Shown in pieces: positions 1 through 8,914 of a stretch of 33,573 nucleotides of DNA. The notes below the pieces were generated by a model. It was not told the DNA's origin. It made no database searches and saw nothing but the letters and a program-made list of their open reading frames with translations. A program made the position numbers and the translations under genes. Numbering within the stretch: the first letter of the stretch is position 1; each line of letters opens with the position of its first letter. The stretch is from Chromera velia (lineage: Eukaryota > Sar > Chromeraceae). Location: the NCBI GenBank assembly GCA_018398765.1, contig JAHBMJ010001243.1, positions 1-33,573 of the forward strand, in the 5' to 3' direction.

Positions 1-22
1 CCCCCCCACACACACACACACA
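1..22. repeat. C7-(CA)n tract at the window start
   Basis: Seven C followed by CA repeats. The partial minus-strand gene at 1-640 runs into it. Confidence 0.9.
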
Positions 23-640
23 TAGAGTTGGGGCTTAGACCTAGCTTTCTTCGCGGGTACATGCTGATAGCTGTCTTCCAGTCAAATTCTGCTCTGATGG
101 AAATCATTAACACCGAGAGGTTCCAAATACAAACTACACCCAAATGCGTACTGTGTTGCAGCTCCCCTCCCGTCGTAGAGCAGCGCCGTTGCAAGGAATT
201 TGACCTCGAACATGCCTTTCGGTCGACGGTACCAAAGAAGGTACGACGCCACCTTTGCGTCTTCCGCTCCCTCCTGGCCATGCCTGCATGAGCAGATCGA
301 TTGAAAGCACAAAAAAAGAGAAACGAAAGAAGCGAAGAGCGACTCTGGTGAATGAGAAAAGCCTCCAGATCGGTCGCTTTGAACAAACAGACCAGGATAC
401 GAGCGAAGACTTACGGAATGGAATCCTTGATCGCATTCCAGACGCAAAGCAACAGTCCAAAGCATCGACGCATGCCCCGCGGGCATGGCAAAGACACATC
501 CAGACAGGAGTGAAAACACGTCTGGGGGCTTTCAATCGCGACCTACTTGAAAATCAGTATTCCACGATTCACGGGGTCCTCTGTGAGCCATTGGAGGATC
601 TGAAATTTTTTCATCCAGGAGAAGCGCTGCTTGTGGGATC
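1..640 (-). CDS. Partial multi-exon gene of unknown function (four phase-compatible exons, runs off the window start)
   Basis: I do not recognise the product. On the minus strand four candidate exons follow each other with fitting phases: 573-640 (reads SHKQRFSWMKKFQILQW..., ends GACCCC|gtgaat), 415-542 (VAIESPQTCFHSCLDV..., five Cys in its first half, ends at the strong donor ATTCC|gtaagt), 152-283 (HGQEGAEDAKVASYLLWYRR..., proposed donor CACA|gtacgc, weak) and 93 down to about 23 (AEFDWKTAISMYPRRK...). Acceptors are tatgcag, caagtag, catgcag and ccatcag. Phases run 1-0, 0-2, 2-2, 2-?, so the pieces join without a stop. Such a chain is unlikely by chance, which is the main evidence. The last exon is cut by the CA tract at the window edge. 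It may be the 3' part of the same gene as the exons at 1.9-8.1 kb, or a separate gene. Confidence 0.5.
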
Positions 641-739
641 CTGCATACCAATTTATCGAAAGAAAGTGAAAGAGGGGGGGGGAGGGCATCAGAAGGGTTG
701 CCTGGTCATATACACGTACTATCACATGCTCACAGACAT

Positions 740-763
740 GCACACACAACACACACACACACA

Positions 764-811
<48 letters not shown>

Positions 812-837
812 GAGAGAGAGAGAGAAAGAGAGAGAGG

Positions 838-873
<36 letters not shown>
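740..873. repeat. Compound (CA)n-(GA)n microsatellite
   Basis: An almost pure CA run followed by an almost pure GA run. Long open frames cross it on both strands only because dinucleotide repeats lack stop codons. It lies between candidate exons of the minus-strand gene and is probably intronic. Confidence 0.95.
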
Positions 874-876
<3 letters not shown>

Positions 877-1127
877 CAACTTTCCCTTTCTCGACTGCCC
901 CTTTTATTCCTACTCGAGACAGATCTTGCCATTTTCGAACAAAATCACCATTCCCTGCACACATACATAGGAGAGTGAGCAGCTTTGTGCTTTGTCTAGC
1001 AGACAACAATTTGAAACAATGCAGAATGACACCGGCCGATCGAATATCATTGTTCAATCTTTCTCCTCCTTCCTCTCCCAGTTGCAGGACGTGCTTTTCA
1101 CTATGTCAAACACGTCCTTTTCATTAC

Positions 1128-1255
1128 CTTTCTCTCCCCCTAAATTGATTAGCCTCCTGATCCTCCTCGCACAGCGGCAACAGACCACCACCAAACTCCC
1201 AACGAACCATGTTGAGGCCAACCCAATGATGACAGGCACCGTCTGGGGGCTCCAC
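1128..1255 (-). CDS. Candidate internal exon, reading frame ambiguous
   Basis: A 128-bp minus-strand block sits between acceptor cgcatgcag and a strong donor GAGAAAG|gtaatg. Two frames are fully open. Entered in phase 0 it reads VEPPDGACHHWVGLNMVRWE... and leaves in phase 2. Entered in phase 2 it reads WSPQTVPVIIGLAST..., a run of about 20 hydrophobic residues followed by Arg-rich RCARRIRRL, which would be a textbook membrane anchor with a basic stop-transfer end. I cannot tell which is used. It lies upstream of the exons at 573-640 and 415-542; an intermediate exon probably lies between 880 and 975 (acceptor gtgtgcag near 959), but I could not fit its phase. Confidence 0.4.
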
Positions 1256-1357
1256 CTGCATGCGTGCAGACGGACGTTGATCGACTGAATCAAGTTTTCA
1301 TCCATGGCCATGGTTGCAAGCTTCCTAGTTCAGTGCCGTTTTTCGAAGAGAACTCAC

Positions 1358-1377
1358 CCGATATTTCTGAAACTCTT
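1358..1377 (-). CDS. Candidate 20-bp micro-exon
   Basis: On the minus strand a T-rich tract ending ggctctcag is followed by 20 bases that read KSFRNI plus two bases, then by the strong donor CGG|gtgagt. Both splice signals are good, but the piece is very short and could be chance. Confidence 0.25.
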
Positions 1378-1914
1378 CTGAGAGCCGAAGAGACCCACGA
1401 AAAAAAAAAATATAGATTGCAGATGCCAAAACGATACGAAATATTCTGGCCGTGGTTGAGCTTTACTTGTGCAAGTGCTACTTTTTGCTGGAACATTCAT
1501 GGAAGGAAGCCAATATGCGTTTTGGCGTGTGAGCAGGAGATGTTTGGATGTGGAGAAGTGATCATGGGCCCAGATATTCAGAAGGCAGCGTTTTACTGCC
1601 CAGCATAATTGACCTACTTGAAAACATCGGACTCCATCGCCAATCTCGTTTTCAAACATGACTTACACTTTTATAGTCTCACGGTATGCTGAGACCTAGT
1701 TTGAAAAAGCAAAAATTAAAGATGCACTACACTTTCATACTTGTGTCTGTATCTGAGAGAGAAAGGAGAATACTGTCATCGTAAGAAGGCTGCCTGCATA
1801 CGATGAGCAATTGGCTAAAGGACTGACTAGTCGAAAGATTGCGCGTCCGCCCCGTCGGCCTTCACTTCCTCAAAGAGAAAGGTGGCACTCCTAAGGACGA
1901 CTGAGACACCCAGC
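1378..1914. other. No clear gene
   Basis: Open frames here are short and lack matching splice signals. The stretch just below 1915 stays open on the minus strand in a different frame (reads ...REILILRAPELGVSVVL..., stop near 1830), so an alternative 3' end of the exon at 1915-2010 cannot be excluded. Confidence 0.4.
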
Positions 1915-2344
1915 TCAGGGGCACGCAGAATTAAGATCTCCCGCCCGTCCAACCTCTGGCAGGCTCTCCCCTTCGACGAACATGTGGAATTCGTCGCCAG
2001 AGCACACCACCTGCAAGTTGAAAAGGCCGAAGCACAAAATTTAAGAGGAATAACAGAAGCACTGGTGCATCAGAATAATATCCCGCAAACTCTCGATACG
2101 TCAACGGTTTTGGTGCTCGCAGCCACGAAGCAGATCGGATCGGCAGGTAGGCAAGCAGATAGACAGGCAGGCAAACAAAGCCACCGATACAGATATAGAC
2201 ACAGACAGAGACGCCCAACAGACAGATGGACAGATAGACTTGTACCTCTTTTCCCACTCGGATGACAGAGAAAGAGTCTGCATCCTCTGACAGAGGACAG
2301 TAGAACCTCTTCTTAAAGTCCATTTCCTCTTCATCCATGAGAAC
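1915..2344 (-). CDS. Two exons of the unknown minus-strand gene, possibly its 3' end
   Basis: Exon 2246-2344 is 99 bp, phase 0 to 0, 33 codons beginning VLMDEEEMDFKKRFYCPLSE and ending in VGKE. It is bounded by acceptor ccactgcag and donor AAAGAG|gtacaag and is one of the cleanest exons in this half of the window. The next exon follows acceptor tcaacttgcag at 2010, also in phase 0, and reads VVCSGDEFHMFVEGESLPEV... to a TGA at 1915-1917. If that stop is real, this is the C-terminus of the gene whose amplified module lies at 2.7-6.7 kb. In another frame the same DNA stays open for about 60 codons, so either the last exon has a further internal donor or its frame is uncertain. The product is not recognised. 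A CAGACAGA-rich tract (about 2140-2240) fills the small intron. Confidence 0.5.
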
Positions 2345-2482
2345 CTGCAGTGGAAATGTTAACCATCAAAAACGGGATTGTGGACATATCTAAATCTTAA
2401 AACATACAAGGACTAAACCCCAAAAATTCAAGACTCTCAAGATGGCAAATCCCGAAAGTGATGTGATGTCGTGCTGGAACTT

Positions 2483-2650
2483 TCTTTCTCCTGTGTATCT
2501 ATCTGTCTTTCTGTCTGTCCGTCTGCCTGCCTGCCTGTCGGTCTCCGAATCGGTCTCGGTTTTGGTTTCGGTTTCACTTTCGGTCTCTCTCTCTCTCTGT
2601 GTATGTGTGTGTATGTGTGTGTGTGAGAGAGAGGGAGAAAGAGAGAAATC
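2483..2650. repeat. TCTG/CT/GT microsatellite tract
   Basis: Runs of tctgtctg, ctctct and gtgtgt grade into each other and end in gagaga. The tract lies in the intron between the exons at 2771-2854 and 2246-2344 of the minus-strand gene and abuts the left border of the tandem array. Confidence 0.9.
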
Positions 2651-2770
2651 TCGTCTCTGCTTTCTTTGACCGTTGCTCCTGAAGGGAAGATCTCAACCTT
2701 CTCAACCGTCTCCTTCACCTCCTTTGGGAAGGGGAGCGATTTGGACAGGATCTCCATGCATCCTGTCCAC

Positions 2771-3819
2771 CTTGAACTTCTTCATGATTGCGAGGAGACT
2801 CTCCACCTGCCTCCTGACGATTTCTCCGTCTCCTTCGCCTTCCTCGATCTCCACCTGCATACCATGAAGACACAAATTGAATATCTCTCTCTTCTGTCAA
2901 AAGGACCAGCATGCAAATGAGTTGACAGCATCAGGATGCAAATTCAAGGGCGTATCCAGGCAGCCATGAGGGGGACCAAAGGTGCAAAAAGTCAGTCAAA
3001 AAAAAAAGTTGTGCAGACGAGCTGACCATCAAGACCCCAGGCGATCGATTCTGCGAGGCACTGGGCCTCTGTCTTATTTCCTTGAGGCTTTATGTTCTGA
3101 AAGTAGCACCCTGCCATGTTTGGCAAGTCATACCTTTGCCTTGAGGGTTCCGTGAACCTGTGTATACACATGCAAGCAAAGGGGGCGTCACTGATCGTTG
3201 GGTGAAACGAGAAAAGTCTTTATTGAAGCATAATGAGCTGAGCACTAGCTGAGGGGCAGAAAGATCGGAATCGTTCGCACAACAATGAGAGACGAAGAAA
3301 TCAGCTTACAGGTAGGCAGACAGACAAGCTGGTAGGTAGGTGAGCCGGAAGGCAGAAAAAAAATCAGGCGGAGAGGCATGCATGCATGCAAGTGGGGAGG
3401 GAGTCAGTCAGAAAGACAGTGAGGAAAGAAAAACCAGCAGAATGCATCCGAGAAACAACGTGAGATACGTATTTGACACATGTCAGAGTGTAGGAAGGAA
3501 ATCACATAAGCCTAGGTCCCATGGAAAGGATGGCAAACGCTGCATGTCTCTTCACTCCATCCCTTCGTTTGTTTTTCGGATTTTAACGGACGGAAGAAGA
3601 TCAAAGAAGAAAAAGCAGACCTGCATACGTCCAGGATGCCGTCTTCCTACCTCGTGCAAGCAACGTCGGTTGCACTGAACCACATCATTGCGGTGTAACG
3701 GCCAGCTGCTCTAACAAACTGTAGTCACATACGTTCATCAAGCTCTCAGTCAAGATTCAATTTGAAGCTCGATTACCGCTCGGCTCTTCTGCTTTCTTCC
3801 TTCCTCCCTTCCTTCCTTC

Positions 3820-3850
<31 letters not shown>

Positions 3851-4043
3851 TTGTTCTTTCGTTCTTCCGTTCATTCGTGCATTCGTTCGTTCGTTCGTTC
3901 TTTCGTTCGTTCTTTCTTTCTTTCTTTCTTCCTTCCTCCCTTTCTCTCTGTTGGTCTGTCTGTCTGCGTATTGCCGAAGAGAAAATTTGAACTCTGTCTG
4001 ATGTTTCCCTTTTCACCGTAGCACACCAGCACCAAACGATGCT
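2771..4043 (-). CDS. Amplified exon module, copy 1 (unknown protein, GCY-containing repeat)
   Basis: Minus-strand order: 4017-4043 (27 bp, SIVWCWCAT, doubtful micro-exon), 3651-3718 (68 bp, FVRAAGRYTAMMWFSATD..., donor GCACGAG|gtagga), 3019-3157 (139 bp, FTEPSRQRYDLPNMAGCYFQ... through QCLAESIAWGL) and 2771-2854 (84 bp, VEIEEGEGDGEIVRRQVESL...). Phases are 0-0, 0-2, 2-0 and 0-0, so the AG left by the second exon plus the G opening the third restore an Arg codon, and the module as a whole keeps frame. The GCY-x2-N pattern recalls the start of WSC carbohydrate-binding domains, but the remaining Cys pattern is not matched, so I give no function. The donor of the 139-bp exon (CAGCTC|gtctgc) is weak. 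The next exon downstream, 2246-2344, starts in phase 0 as required. Confidence 0.5.
3791..3965. repeat. (CTTT)n/(CGTT)n tract in array unit 1
   Basis: Pyrimidine-rich tetranucleotide tract inside an intron of module copy 1. Its counterpart in unit 2 is at 5469-5660, and the length difference between the two explains most of the 21-bp difference in unit size. Confidence 0.93.
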
Positions 4044-4446
4044 CTGCATACTTACGCGGTGTTCAACTTGGGGATATTTGTAGGGTTCTGTGTGGGGGCT
4101 GGGGGGGTGGGGAGGGGGGATGGGTGGAACATGTGTTTGTATCTGTGGGGGGTGGTGGGTGGGCGGATGGGTGGCCCTGTCTCTCCTTTTCGATTGACTA
4201 AAGCCTGACTGTGCCTTTCTCTCCCTTTTTCTTTCAAATCCTGTTTTCTCTTCTAGCTCGCGCTTCTCAAGCTAAGCGCCATTTGATTCGGTCACCTCTA
4301 GCTTTTTTTATGTTCTTTCCACATTGTGGTCTCTGCTTTCTCTGACCGTTGCTCCTGAAGGGAAGATCTCAAGCTTCTCAACCGTCTCCTTCACCTTCTT
4401 TGGGAAGGGGAGCGATTTGGACAGGATCTCCATGCATCCTGTCCAC

Positions 4447-5496
4447 CTTGAACTTCTTCATGATCGCAAGGAGACTCTCCATATGCCTCCTGACGATTTC
4501 TCCGTCTCCTTCGCCTTCCTCGATCTCCACCTGCATACCATGAAGACACAAATTGAATATCTCTCTCTTCTGTCAAAAGGACCAGCATGCAAATGAGTTG
4601 ACAACATCAGGATGCAAATTCAAGGGCGCATCAAAGCAGCCATGAGGGGGACCAAAGGTGCAAAAAGTCAGTCAAAAAAAAAAAGTTGTGCAGACGAGCT
4701 GACCATCAAGACCCCAGGCGATCGATTCTGCGAGGCACTGGGCCTCTGTCCTATTTCCTTGAGGCTTTATGTTCTGAAAGTAGCACCCTGCCATGTTTGG
4801 CAAGTCACACCTTTGCCTTGAGGGTTCCGTGAACCTGTGTACATACATGCAAGCAAAGGGGGCGTCACTGATCGTTGGGTGAAACGAGAAAAGTCTTTAT
4901 TGAAGCATAATGAGCTGAGCACTAGCTGAGGGGCAGAAAGATCGGAATCGTTCGCACAACAATGAGAGACGAAGAAATCAGCTTACAGGTAGGCAGACAG
5001 ACAAGCTGGTAGGTAGGTGAGCCGGAAGGCAGAAAAAAAATCAGGCGGAGAGGCATGCATGCATGCAAGTGGGGAGGGAGTCAGTCAGAAAGACAGTGAG
5101 GAAAGAAAAACCAGCAGAATGCATCCAGGAAACAACGTGAGATACGTATCTGACACATGTCAAAGTATAGGAAGGAAATCACATAAGCCCAGGCCCTATG
5201 GAAAGGATGGCGAACACTGCATGTCTCTTCACTCCATCGCTTCGTTTGTTTTTCAGATTTTAACGGACAGAAGAAGATCAAAGAAGAAAAAGCAGACCTG
5301 CATACGTCCAGGATGCTGTCTTCCTGCCTCGCGCAAGCAACGTCGGTTGCACTGAACCACATCATTGCGGTGTAACGGCCAGCTGCTCTAACAAACTGCA
5401 GTCACACACGTTCATCAAGCTCTCAGTCAAGATTCAATTTGAAGCTCGATTACCGCTCGGCTCTTCTGCTTTCTTCCTTCCTCCCTTCCTTCCTTC

Positions 5497-5531
<35 letters not shown>

Positions 5532-5740
5532 TCGTTCTTTTGTTCTTTCGTTCATTCGTGCATTCGTTCATTCGTTCATTCGTTCGTTTGTTCGTTCGTT
5601 TGTTCTTTCTTTCTTTCTTTCTTTCTTCCTTCCTCCCTTTCTCTCTGTCGGTCTGTCTGTTTGCGTATTGCCGAAGAGAAAATTTGAACTCTGTCTGATG
5701 TTTCTCTTTTCACCGCAGCACACCAGCACCAAACGATGCT
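4447..5740 (-). CDS. Amplified exon module, copy 2
   Basis: Second copy of the four-exon module on the minus strand: 5714-5740, 5328-5395, 4696-4834 and 4447-4530, with the same exon lengths (27, 68, 139, 84 bp) and phases as copy 1. The 139-bp exon here reads RQRCDLPNMAGCYFQN, with Cys where copy 1 has Tyr, and an Arg for Lys change in the KPQGNRTEAQC stretch. The 84-bp exon has HM for QV and two silent changes (ctt/gcg for ctc/gca). The donor of the 68-bp exon is GCGCGAG|gcagga, a GC donor instead of GT, so this copy is either spliced through a rare GC-AG intron or impaired. No stop or frameshift is seen in the proposed frames. Function unknown. Confidence 0.48.
5469..5660. repeat. (CTTT)n/(CGTT)n tract in array unit 2
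   Basis: Counterpart of the tract at 3791-3965, slightly longer, in the same intron of the second array unit. Confidence 0.93.
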
Positions 5741-6143
5741 CTGCATACTTACGTGGTGTTCAATTTGGGGATATTTGTGGGGTTCTGTGTGGGGGCTGGG
5801 GGGGTGGGGAGGGGGGATAGGTAGGATATGTGTTTGTATCTGTGGGAGGTGGTGGGTGGGCGGATGGGTGGCCCTGTCTCTCCTTTTCGATTGACTGAAG
5901 CCTGACTGTGCCTTTCTCTCCCTTTTTCTTTCAAATCCTGTTTTCTCTTCTAGCTCGCGCTTCTCAAGCTAAGCACCATTTGATTCGGTCACCTCTAGCT
6001 TTTTTTATGTTCTTTCCACATTGTGGTCTCTGCTTTCTCTGACCGTTGCTCCTGAAGGGAAGATCTCAAGCTTCTCAACCGTCTCTTTCATCTCCTTTGG
6101 GAAGGGGAGCGATTTGGACAGGATCTCCATGCATCCTGTCCAC

Positions 6144-6531
6144 CCCGAACTTCTTCATGATTGCGAGGAGACTCTCCACCTGCCTCCTGACGATTTCTCC
6201 GTCTCCTTCGCCTTCCTCGATCTCCACCTGCATACCATGAAGACACAAATTGAATATCTCTCTCTTCTGTCAACAGGACCAGCATACAAATGAGTTGATA
6301 ACATCAGGATACAAATTCAAGGACGCATCTAGGCAGCCATGAGGGGGACCAAAGGTGCAAAAAGTCAGTCAAGAAAAAAAAGTTGTGCAGACGAGCTGAC
6401 CATCAAGACCCCAGGCGATCGATTCTGCGAGGCACTGAGCCTCTGTCTTATTTCCTTGAGGCTTTATGTTCTGAAAGTAGCACCCTACCATGTTCGGCAA
6501 GTTACACCCTTGCCTTGAGGGTTCCGTGAAC
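6144..6531 (-). CDS. Amplified exon module, copy 3 (two exons present)
   Basis: Only the 139-bp exon (6393-6531) and the 84-bp exon (6144-6227) of the module are seen in the partial third unit. The 139-bp exon follows acceptor tgcacacag and reads SRQGCNLPNMVGCYFQN..., closest of the three copies to the diverged exon at 6970-7087 (RGGCDLPNSFGCYDDN). The 84-bp exon ends KKFG where copies 1 and 2 end KKFK. Counterparts of the 68-bp and 27-bp exons would lie above 6900, where similarity has been lost. The incoming phase of the 139-bp exon (2) does not match the exon I propose at 6771-6839 (ends phase 0), so a piece is missing or a border is wrong. Confidence 0.45.
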
Positions 6532-6770
6532 CTGTGTGCATGCAGAGGGGGCGATCATTGGCCAAAGTGAGAAAAGTCTTGATTCAAGCATAATGAGGTG
6601 AGCACTAGCTGAGGGGCAGAAAGATCATTCGCACAACCATCAGAAACAATCAGCAAATAGGCAGGCAGACAGACAAGCTGGTGATTTTGTTACGTGAGCC
6701 GGCAGGCAGAAAACCAATCAGAGAAACATGCATGCATGTAAATGGAGATCTATAATAGAGAACCGCATAC

Positions 6771-7407
6771 ACTGACACAAGAGTTCACAGTCGTGGTCGT
6801 AACGAGAGTTATCACATCACCGGCACTCACGGTGACACCCTGCAAGTTGAATACATGCAGCCTCTTGCGTCCATGCAGTTTTTCCGTGTATGTAAGAAAT
6901 GATGTACACCGAAGTGCAGAGGAAGAAGTCGGAGGAGGAAAAAAAAAACAAGCCAGACGTCCAGCTTACCACACTTTCCCCCCTGTGCAGCTCTGCAACG
7001 CACTGTTCCTTCATCTTGAGGAAGCTCCGAGGCTTCACGTTATCGTCGTAGCAACCGAAGCTGTTTGGGAGGTCACAGCCTCCTCTCCTGTAGAGCTGCA
7101 GCATCCGTTCAAGGGAGGTATTGGAGGAGTGATGTGACCTCTCCCAAATAGATATGCGGATGTTCGTTCTCTCATCACACAGACCTGTGCGATTCCTTTC
7201 TCTGAGAAGACACCTAATACACGTCGCCGTACACTCCACTCCGCTTCAAACTGTCTCCATAAACAGTGAGCATGAGTCTTTTTTGACTTTTCGGTAGGAA
7301 ATCAAAGAAAAAGGGGCTGTGCTTTTCTTCCGACGTCTGTATCTGAGCCGGCCCTTCCTCAGATCCAGAAGAAGCGGGTTCACCTTCTTCCTTTCCACTC
7401 CAAAGAC
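6771..7407 (-). CDS. Diverged upstream exons of the same unknown gene
   Basis: Three candidate exons. (1) From 7407 down: after a clear polypyrimidine tract and cttttcaggcag it reads VFGVERKKVNPLLLDLRKGR... to a stop at about 7249; the donor is not located. (2) 6970-7087: acceptor ctctacag, 118 bp, reads RGGCDLPNSFGCYDDNVKP... through EQCVAELHRGESV, donor AGTGTG|gtaagc (strong). Its CDLPN-x2-GCY-x2-N-x-KP core matches the 139-bp exon of the tandem module. (3) 6771-6839: acceptor caacttgcag, 69 bp, phase 0, reads GVTVSAGDVITLVTTTVNSC..., donor AGT|gtatgc. Exons 2 and 3 join in phase 0. Exon 2 appears to be an older duplicate of the module exon, which supports a gene that grows by exon duplication. 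No known family assigned. Confidence 0.45.
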
Positions 7408-8027
7408 CTGCCTGAAAAGGATAGCAGAGAATTGACTCAGGGTAGATTGAGGGAAAATACGGAAAAAGACGAGAATTTCAATTGGAGCAACAAGAATGAT
7501 GAGGAAGGATGAAAGGAGATTCACTTGACAGACTAACAGATAATGAAAGCGTCACTGAGGCGAACCTACGGACCTCTGGCCCCCCGGCGCCGCTTGCACA
7601 TCAAAAAACAGGATCTACGACGACATTTCTAAATGCAGACTTCACTTAAAGTAGAAACAAAATAGTCTACACTGGATTTCCTCTTGCGTCTCTATAAAAC
7701 CATACAGAAAAGGATTGGTCGCGAGAGACGCTGCGAAGACAGCGTGCATGATTTTTTGTTCCTTGCATCAAGAAGTGCATTTAGACCCTCAGCTCAGCAA
7801 TGGAAGAGGAAATAAGAGCATTTCCTCCCCAATCTTTGGAGAACCTGCTTCATTCAATTGATTTCTATTGAACGGAGACGCGAACCTGTAGATCTGCCAA
7901 AAAAAGATCAAGCTCCTATATATACTCCAGACATTTAGAGCCCTCCCTCACTTGATGTCTCACCGCACTGACCTTTGCCAAAATCGGCCCTGAAATATTT
8001 TCATGTGAATCAGGAAGAAAATCTTAC
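7408..8027. other. Probable intronic spacer of the minus-strand gene
   Basis: It contains a good minus-strand acceptor (ctttttttggcag, just above 7896) followed by an open stretch reading IYRFASPFNRNQLNEAGSPK..., whose donor I could not place. The rest shows no convincing coding signal on either strand. Confidence 0.4.
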
Positions 8028-8082
8028 CATCCTGTCCAAAATCTTCAATCCCGATCGTGAGCTGTTGTTGTCTGAACCGTCC
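8028..8082 (-). CDS. Candidate 55-bp exon of the minus-strand gene
   Basis: Minus-strand acceptor gatgattcgacag, then GRFRQQQLTIGIEDFGQD plus one base, then donor GGATG|gtaaga. Both splice signals are good and the frame is open, phase 0 to 1. It is the most 5' exon I can support for the unknown gene; the start codon and promoter are not identified. The product is not recognised. Confidence 0.4.
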
Positions 8083-8914
8083 CTGTCGAATCATCAAACA
8101 GCCAACACCAATTCATGGAAAAAGATCATTCGTCTCTTTCTTCACGTTTCCAGAGGACAGGGACAATCAACCGAGCCACTGATACTGTACGACAACCCTT
8201 GCAGGAAAGAATGGGCAATGAATATGTCGAAGTCCCCGACGTAAGGCATCAATTGCCCTTAATGGTTAGAAAGTAAAAAGGCTTTGAAAAAATTCTCGCA
8301 ACAGTTAATTCCGGTGGTGCTTTTTTCCGAAATCCCTCCTGTCTAGCTATCGATATCTCTAGGGTGGAACTCGATTGGAATTGAAGCATTAGCGATGCGC
8401 CCACCATGAAGAACCAATCTGACCGATCAAATCGATCGTTGGATTACTTCCAGTGACGACTTGCATGAGAATAAGTGTTGCAAGATGTTGCAAGTTCAAT
8501 ATATATATATAGTTCAATGACTCATGCATGCATGTTGAATTTTTTTGCATGCATCCCGTTCGCCGCACGCATCCGCACGCGATCGATTTTTTTTGGGGGG
8601 GGGGTGCATGAGGACCTATATAGCTCTCAGCGCGCGCGAGAAGTGCGCGCGAGTCTCTTGGTTAATTGCGCAAGAATTAAGCGGTCAAGGAGACGGCCGG
8701 GGGTTTTCTTCGACTAAAATCTTCAACAGATCACGTCCTTTATAGATCCGTCTCACACATACACACCATCAAAAGGAGACGTTCTCTCCATGTGCAGATC
8801 TCAAGATCACCTTGCCATGAAATTTGTCGAGCATGGGGGACGATAGATGGAAGGAGACGCCTTCTGTGTATGTTCAGAGCATGTTCCTGCCAGCTGACAG
8901 TCTGAAGTTCCGCA
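8083..8914. other. Intergenic region with TGCATGC palindromes and CG-rich runs
   Basis: No gene seen. It holds a short TA run (about 8500-8512), two TGCATGC clusters (about 8524-8535 and 8547-8556), a T8/G10 homopolymer pair (about 8585-8604) and alternating GCGCGC runs around 8629-8651. It separates the minus-strand exon field from the plus-strand gene at 8915 and could hold promoters for both. Confidence 0.45.

Larger units (their letters stand above)
2653..6740. repeat. Direct tandem array, two full units of about 1.68-1.70 kb plus a partial third
   Basis: The landmark gtctctgctttc recurs at 2653, 4329 and 6026, giving units of 1676 and 1697 bp. The third unit keeps good similarity to roughly 6740 (through the atgcatgcatg landmark) and then decays. 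By eye the units are nearly identical over long stretches. Length differences sit in the CTTT tracts (3791-3965 and 5469-5660) and in poly-A runs. The four candidate exons inside each unit keep exactly the same length. Units are in direct orientation, and no terminal inverted repeats or transposase are visible, so this looks like local unequal exchange, not a mobile element. Confidence 0.93.

Noticed and set aside
255-1148. 297-codon plus-strand open frame
   Set aside because: It runs through the CA/GA microsatellite, giving His-Thr and Arg-Glu repeats, and its ends have no coding character. Minus-strand exons with splice signals occupy parts of it.
2673-2867. Plus-strand frames repeated in each array unit (for example 2666-2920, 4324-4596, 6021-6293)
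   Set aside because: They are the reverse of the 84-bp minus-strand exon. The minus-strand reading has splice signals and silent differences between copies; the plus-strand frames have neither.
2653-6740. Tandem array as a CRISPR array, rDNA unit or satellite
   Set aside because: Units of 1.7 kb with internal unique sequence and conserved exon-like blocks. No short direct repeats with spacers, and no rRNA similarity seen.
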